Below are positions 37,701 through 39,053 of a stretch of DNA of 39,053 bases, in pieces (positions within the stretch are counted from its first letter, which is position 1; the number at the start of each line of letters is the position of its first letter). Under the pieces are notes generated by a model that did not search any database, was not told the DNA's origin, and saw only the letters and a program-made list of their open reading frames with translations. A program made the position numbers and the translations under genes. This stretch comes from a virus. The stretch lies in IMG/VR virus record IMGVR_UViG_3300021185_002760, positions 1 to 39,053 of that record. The stretch is one strand, 5' to 3'.

Positions 37701-39053
37701 TGTCAAACAAATCAAATCTAGGTGACTGATTTAATCCAGTTTTATCTTGTGCTTTGTTCCACACAATGCCATCATACCAGTACATGCAGCCAGCATTTAC
37801 ATCGCCATCTAAAATTAGAATAGTTTCGTTTTCTACAGGCATTGTATCTGTAGTTTCTGTTAAACTAATTTGTAAATTATTATTATGTGTTATAAAATTT
37901 ACTTCATATATTTTGCCATTTACTAGGCTATCAGGATCTGCTGTAAATAATACACGCATACCGTCTGCCAAATCAATGCCGTCAACGTTGTATCCAACAC
38001 TACCTTCGATTGTACTAAAAACATCTTGTGTAAATGTGTCTACTAAGTCTACCGCGGCTTTTGCACTATTACCATGATTGAACAAACGTAAATTTGGTTC
38101 AAATTCAATAATAGGTCTACGTGCTCTTAGGTCTTCAAAAATCTCAATAGGCTGATTATTAATTTCTGCACTTTTTTCAATTACACTACGATGTGTCCAT
38201 CTATTGTATCTACTCCATGGATTTTTACTTTTGTCTCTACGGTTAATACAAACATAGTCCTTTGTGCCAGCAAAACTTTTAGCATCGCCAAATGGTACTC
38301 TATCAAACGGATTAATATCAAAAGGAACTTGTGTATCTTGTGTAAAAATTGCAGGAACTTGCAGATCTTTTACTGCAACTAATTCGATACTTTCTCCAAC
38401 ACCTTCAACATAGTACAAACCTTGTGCATAAGATGCAGGTGTGACATTTCCTTGGAAATAAATTTTCATACCATTTGAAAAGTCCCAGCCATCTGATGTT
38501 TTGTAAGTTTTCTTTCCTAATATTTCTTCTACTACATTTATTTCAGTAGATTCTTCTATATCAAATAAGTTTAGGTTGCCGCTGACATTTATGTCGTTTT
38601 GACTTATATAGTACAATTCAGCTGGAGCGTTTGTAGGTACAGTAAATTTTAATGTACCTTTTTCAATAAATCCATTATCTATATAATCATCTCTAAATTT
38701 TACAGTATCGTCGTATTCTTCTGTAATTTCAACACCATCTAAATAAAGATTTTCTGCATATACTGCACTATCTGCATAAGGTACATTTTTTAATCTACTA
38801 AGAGCAATACCAAAAGGATGTCCTTTTGTATCAACTTCAAAGATGTAAGTTTGTCCTCTGTACAGTGTTAGCTTTTTATTACGTGTGACTCCATCTGGAG
38901 AGAATACAAATGCTGGATCCCCGCCATCAAATTCAACTGTGACTTTGTATGTGCTTACAACTTCAACGCCATTTCCTCTTACTGGAACTTCTTGGGCACC
39001 ATTAGGCAACCAATAATACTCACGGAAATTTGTAAATTTATCAAAATCAATAT
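25735..39053 (-). CDS. Giant virion structural protein (at least 4,439 aa, 5' end outside window)
   Basis: The frame runs open through base 39053, with FREYYWLPNGAQEVPV reading across a TTG at 39009 that could be mistaken for a start; the true start lies to the right of the window. Residues below count from that TTG. Order: a cupredoxin-like beta domain (about 20-145); many YxNG-x-DY beta modules; four carbohydrate-binding-like modules (CBM5/12 type); an FG-GAP-like propeller (about 1985-2485); GxGY beta repeats (about 2900-3350); more YxNG modules to the end. No enzyme motif was seen. Proteins of this size and style are known as structural proteins of T4-like marine myoviruses. It is likely a long fibre or baseplate-attached adhesin. 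It takes up a third of the window and is followed directly by the late promoter of the fibre genes. Confidence 0.85.
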   Translation of the reverse strand, partial: IDFDKFTNFREYYWLPNGAQEVPVRGNGVEVVSTYKVTVEFDGGDPAFVFSPDGVTRNKKLTLYRGQTYIFEVDTKGHPFGIALSRLKNVPYADSAVYAENLYLDGVEITEEYDDTVKFRDDYIDNGFIEKGTLKFTVPTNAPAELYYISQNDINVSGNLNLFDIEESTEINVVEEILGKKTYKTSDGWDFSNGMKIYFQGNVTPASYAQGLYYVEGVGESIELVAVKDLQVPAIFTQDTQVPFDINPFDRVPFGDAKSFAGTKDYVCINRRDKSKNPWSRYNRWTHRSVIEKSAEINNQPIEIFEDLRARRPIIEFEPNLRLFNHGNSAKAAVDLVDTFTQDVFSTIEGSVGYNVDGIDLADGMRVLFTADPDSLVNGKIYEVNFITHNNNLQISLTETTDTMPVENETILILDGDVNAGCMYWYDGIVWNKAQDKTGLNQSPRFDLFDKDENSIGDSNVYDSTEFVGNRIFNYRVGEGANDPELGFPLTYKNFVNIGDIVFDFSLLEKKYNYKVDNEFVKISSDTLFLKKYTNEKDSFVNAWKKATIKSQQFVVRKFTGTEFTNNLPIDVYNNSADLQDLKVKVYVNSLFQTPDVDYVLTNNNHFKNIVFTDDLEFEDIVVVKTHSNADKNANGYYEVPYNLERNPLNSNITEFTLGEVNDHVEGLISELNGFNGLQPGVSNLRDLGDVAGFGRKFVQHSGPINLAMYNLVSKDANVIKAVRFASNEYQKFKRQFIQIATDDFYEGTAKEHVDYVFNTLNEDKVQTMNFYSTDMAGTGGSVEIEYEVFDNRLKTYALSKVFQKNVISNTAVYIYINDEQLVHNTDYTFTDTGFVSIIKDLNNGDIIKIQEYANTEGSFIPPTPTKIGLYPAYKPEKFLDTTYQVQYDENGNEIRGTGPLNVIRGHDGSMMVAYDDYRDDLILELEKRIYNNLKITYDTDIFDIHDVVGGLSRDTKVSNSDINNITITDFTKWLEVAKINDYTDNSFVRLDESFTYNYSQTVNLNNQNVPGFWRGVYIEAYDTDRPHTHPWEMLGFSSQPTWWESVYGPAPYTSNNLILWTDIKNGTVREPGKPVSIRSKYVRSKLLSHIPVNENGQLLSPLESGYVQNFSYAVQRNIPFKFGDHAPEETAWRRSSDYPFALLVAMILLRPAHTIGIGYDRSRISRDKAGNYVYTDTDKRITTKDIVFPKINGNISSGLINFVSEYVSLNNEFTYSKYISDITNIKNKLGFKLAGFANKEKLKLVLDSKTPLNQGNVFVPFENYNLEFRSSAPQKVVTYSGVIVEKTTKGFKISGYDTTQPYFSYYEAIESSNDPNINVGGISESFAIWSENKTYIAGKIVEFEDVYYRTKVNHTSTDTFDDTKYTKLPKLPEVGGVNAKFRKRYKDTPSQLDYGTILVDIQSVVDFLLGYEKHMIDEGFVFDYFNKQTEAIENWKLAAKEFMFWTSQNWASSSIITLSPSANNVLFSKEYYVVDDVFDSFYNYQILNQNGKKLNRSFFNVYRDNINNFQLTSTEDGIFLLKLPLIQKEHVVFIDNTTVFNDTIYSLSTGYRQQRLKVVGYRTDEWNGSLNIPGFLYDDARITEWKSYKDYTVGELIKFKEFYYAAQFTHSGTENFDFDLWNRLPSKPENQLQPNWDYRANQFADFYDLDTDNFDAEQQRLAQHLIGYQKRGYLSNIIQDDVSQYKFYQGFIQDKGTANSITKLFDKLGSANKDSIELFEEWAIRVGQYGALKSFDEVEFKLDEKQFRIEPQTMQLVNQVDQTRTDLVYQFPKSDVLIAPANYDTGFLPTQNAVNEYTKTAGYVKLDQINFLAKTIEDILTVDIDSVDIGNYVWVTKDLNTWAMYRHMISDISITKVESTELGFKMYFNKPIEFDEDSVIGVNNIHPDVNGFWLVTNVQRNIVYNTDGTISQPNIEIETDNPISESVIDVEDSTLGIVSEFCIRRVSEPSESNLILQAYDLNANDRIWIDDIGDGVSAVYDRNVIRNKLQDITAPEENSNEYGRSVSASFNNTIMAVGTPDIDDGRVYIYTRSSDAIPFTVKQTLQPQPQYHSKGDFGSSVSITPNGQYLYVGAPTASNVKSRYKGALDPLQEYQQADIVSSKGVLWQALRTVTVESSTINLESQDWQRVNMITADPSATNLGYNDQGVVYIYKKLIDNSFELIDIICSSAPGENEKFGLGIKAVSPGDFDHSLYVRSLADNGRVYIINNLGVDNIEEYEYNIDPSYRGEWQTIAKYIENEIVYYDGELYQANQTVFAGNTFDTDSWNLLDTFVDYTGYITSDLTSTTDLYNEDSSGFGLATDIGVTYDISANGEVIALSGILAGDEYRVAIYRKENNRYVFDQNIDGPVDDEYFGYSISLNSVGNKLAIGAPNSKDKGILNGKVYVYKLANQQFELDQQLYAPDGEKNNRFGVYVVLDDNRLAVTSENGDTNFALEFDNGETIFDNAATNIVDTVEDNNQVYMFENISNKLIYSEKLYSSTDISGAKNAYGYLNRNHLYVVAPAQDLTNILADSTNNKGIIQDYRSDIGKTAWTINSSVDPFVDLSKIKGVWLYDTKTKDLISYIDYIDPIQGRIAGPAEQELSYKLYYDPAVYNTGSTNTGDKDLWSTNYVGKLWWNLTTVRWYNPYTGDIQYKTNNWNQLIPGYDVDIYEWVESNYLPSEWDSIADTTEGLSEGISGLSLYGDETYTIQNSYDPITGVAASRYYFWVKSKTTLPNTYGRKISALDVENLIRDPAGQGYRFVNLFDSKNFALHNVRNLIKDKDTVLHIDYYTTEDRDDNIHSEYHLLTEGLASSKPNSDLVAKWVDSLVGYNEQNIQLPDTRVSIARRFGILNEPNQSMFVNRKEALKQIIERVNGILNEYVVVDEFDISPLLQADPAPSKFSNLWDTEIDSESLLRFIGTAKISQAVLTPTIVDGRITEVSITNSGRGYIDSNYTTGSTRHGPTVTIEGTGTDAELKTYINNLGQIVDVEIVNSGKNYLDNTVLIVRPFSVLVKNDSDIGGFWAVYNWISSTGEWFRNQIQDYDVSLYWDYKDWYAEGYNAETAINFIIPGAYALEATPDRIGSVVKIETIGTGGWLLLEKIDNQQNVDYTVNYKSIGRQNGTICLSSQLYQNESVGYDKQIYDTSFYDREPSEEIKIILKAIEENLFVDQLEVEWNKLFFSSVRYAISEQVDVDWIFKSSFVTAKHNVGELQQKITYQNDNLPNYQEYINEVKPFSAKVREYISAYEKVDPTQTNVTDFDLPPSYDSELGKVVPSAIQFVNNQLVNVPTSVLTYPNRNWYDNVGFEIKEFVIFDGGSGYTNTANVTVSGGGGPTLEGSAYLGGNTINFIEVDTVGAKYFNTPTVTINGSLNEDGREAIVYAIIGNNLVRNTHMRMKFDRVTGSYLFTTLDETETFLGNGGSTDFNLKWPLSTRSADLTITVGGVEQLISDYTSSNELDKTRSFERYKGKISFTTAPANNAEVVINYKKSTDLLTAADRINFFYNPTTGMPGKDLAQLMDGIDYSGVQMDSIDFGESLGWDLQGFGVDFDSYDTANEDEIIVLDGSTQTVSLSTELEAGVVYNVYLNNVRIDDPSYPLPGTNPNAKMVSPVGDGITKNVFLDSDVITTQMDDVVIVRKSTSDGSFTPESTAFDVSLRGGTFENTSALGIDPAEITVDGDGFVTETTSKGPEEQVPGQVLDTLDMTIYNRVSQGQGIIAVRNYITDGNTLNWNFDLFPQTEKTIIVTIDGEVIPNSDLVVDYENKYIALGDSTVIEAGKNLSILSIGTNGVDIIDSDNIISTGNSRTFELPIRFTTEQSTFVTLNGVKQEPATQYGYDTNDAGFGVIEFPTAPSANTVIGYTVYSANINQFSEMVIDKTMTVDGDNRVHRFDNDVALPFVKKPYSHNILVQRSKGSKFLNPGYRKSYIMTIQRDYDIDAWQFEDTTLVNSSDVVIYLNGEVLAETLWNYDPLNGRVEILSNNIGLPGDLLEIFIIRDAEYFFFNTIAVVKGGSALAQIPQGTDVAFALTDDSTVVNARVESFKYSGENDAIIELQGYVRDLFDLKSTDSTPAMIAGDDSTQNLEIEEVRLQETDVLCLLETPEDWETVDIYTFSNHDINELERNSYDVVWNTNQAPEGTQEYIDKNLLSTGYVKLQKPAISANYVWVFKNGIILVPQKDYKIVDKKDGVQMYEKVDPNDTIDVLQFAAPVSKPKFGYRIFKDMLNRFHYKRLNKDNEYELQQPLNYYDQTIQLKDATGIQSPNRAIGLPGVVYIDKERIEYFAVDNNQLRQIRRGTLGTGIKETYAVNTKVIGQGIEENIPYKDEIYKTKYVGDSSTKQFLLDWIPTSVNEFDVYLGGIKLRKDVITSFDPTKDQDSPEGDITIAPEYTMETIIFGEATVTAIYLADYLNPPADGTLVEVVRKTGRVWSEQGKTIADSENQICKFITDKTISLPR
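32229..32358 (-). repeat. Carbohydrate-binding-like module 4 in the giant protein
   Basis: About residues 2218-2260: W, YIENEIVYYDGELYQANQT and SWNLLDTF. Good CBM5/12-like spacing, including the central YDGELYQA. Also inserted among the propeller blades. Confidence 0.6.
32650..32799 (-). repeat. Carbohydrate-binding-like module 3 in the giant protein
   Basis: About residues 2071-2120: ADIVSSKGVLWQALRTV and a closing DWQRV. Weaker than modules 2 and 4; it appears inserted within the FG-GAP-like propeller. Confidence 0.45.
34172..34296 (-). repeat. Carbohydrate-binding-like module 2 in the giant protein
   Basis: About residues 1572-1613: WKSYKDYTVGELIKFKEFYY, then AAQFTHSG and LWNRLP. This is the best match of the four to the CBM5/12 pattern. 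It is clearly a duplicate of module 1, including the helical region that follows. Confidence 0.62.
34945..35064 (-). repeat. Carbohydrate-binding-like module 1 in the giant protein
   Basis: About residues 1316-1355: W, then YxxGxxVxxxxxxYxxxxxHTS, then F and a closing YTKLP. The spacing of Trp/Tyr, Gly, Val and the YY pair follows chitin-binding CBM5/12 modules (WxxxxxYxxGxxVxYxGxxYxA...W). It is followed by a helical region ending in FVFDYFN. Confidence 0.55.

Noticed and set aside
39007-39009. TTG as start codon of the giant protein
   Set aside because: The upstream codons read as the same protein, with no stop and no ribosome site before the TTG.
1-39053. tRNA genes, CRISPR arrays, insertion sequences, integrase or attachment sites
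   Set aside because: Coding sequence fills nearly the whole window; no cloverleaf, regular repeat-spacer pattern, transposase, recombinase or paired terminal repeats were seen by eye.

Overview
The window looks like a contiguous piece of a marine T4-like (myovirus-type) bacteriophage genome. Evidence: AT-rich sequence, almost no non-coding DNA, many 1-17 bp gene overlaps, very large repetitive virion proteins of the kind known from cyanophages and pelagiphages, and copies of the octamer GATAAATA (the T4/cyanophage late-promoter type, NATAAATA) directly in front of structural genes. The host (cyanobacterium, SAR11 or other) cannot be fixed from the sequence. No tRNA, rRNA, CRISPR, IS element, integrase or clear terminator was seen. 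No gene-free stretch exceeds about 70 bases.

Right part, 17.6-39.05 kb, all on the minus strand: a virion block. A giant structural protein (at least 4,439 codons, open at the right window edge) is followed by a 200-aa structural protein, three paralogous fibre-like proteins (673, 628 and 506 aa; the first has a tail-collar domain) and two smaller paralogous structural proteins (300 and 366 aa). Late-type promoters precede the 200-aa and 506-aa genes. The 366-aa gene has a perfect host-type promoter instead (TTGACA, 17 bp, TATAAT).

Middle part, 12.7-17.5 kb, minus strand: a tight operon behind a sigma70-type promoter. It encodes a small conserved-looking protein, two GT8-like glycosyltransferases, an unknown 182-aa protein, a GT-A-type glycosyltransferase and a radical SAM enzyme.

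Plus-strand island, 9.6-12.7 kb: a glycine-repeat fibre-like protein behind a late promoter, then a miniature AMP-forming ligase (ANL superfamily) and a possible acyltransferase behind a sigma70-type promoter.

Left part, 0-9.5 kb, minus strand: a second operon starting from a sigma70-type promoter that may give a leaderless mRNA. It encodes a GT-A protein with an internal duplication, a helical-repeat/methyltransferase fusion, a 74-aa protein, two radical SAM enzymes with C-terminal cysteine clusters, then two consecutive [N-terminal-cluster radical SAM + QueC-like PP-loop ATPase] pairs, a short-chain dehydrogenase and the start of another radical SAM gene.

Together the accessory genes (6 radical SAM, 2 PP-loop, 4 glycosyltransferases, SDR, methyltransferase, ANL ligase, possible acyltransferase) look like a small-molecule or glycan tailoring pathway. 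The repeated radical SAM/PP-loop module with a QueC-type zinc site is the best candidate for an undescribed system. Whether the product is a modified sugar on virion or host surface, a modified nucleobase, or something else cannot be decided here.
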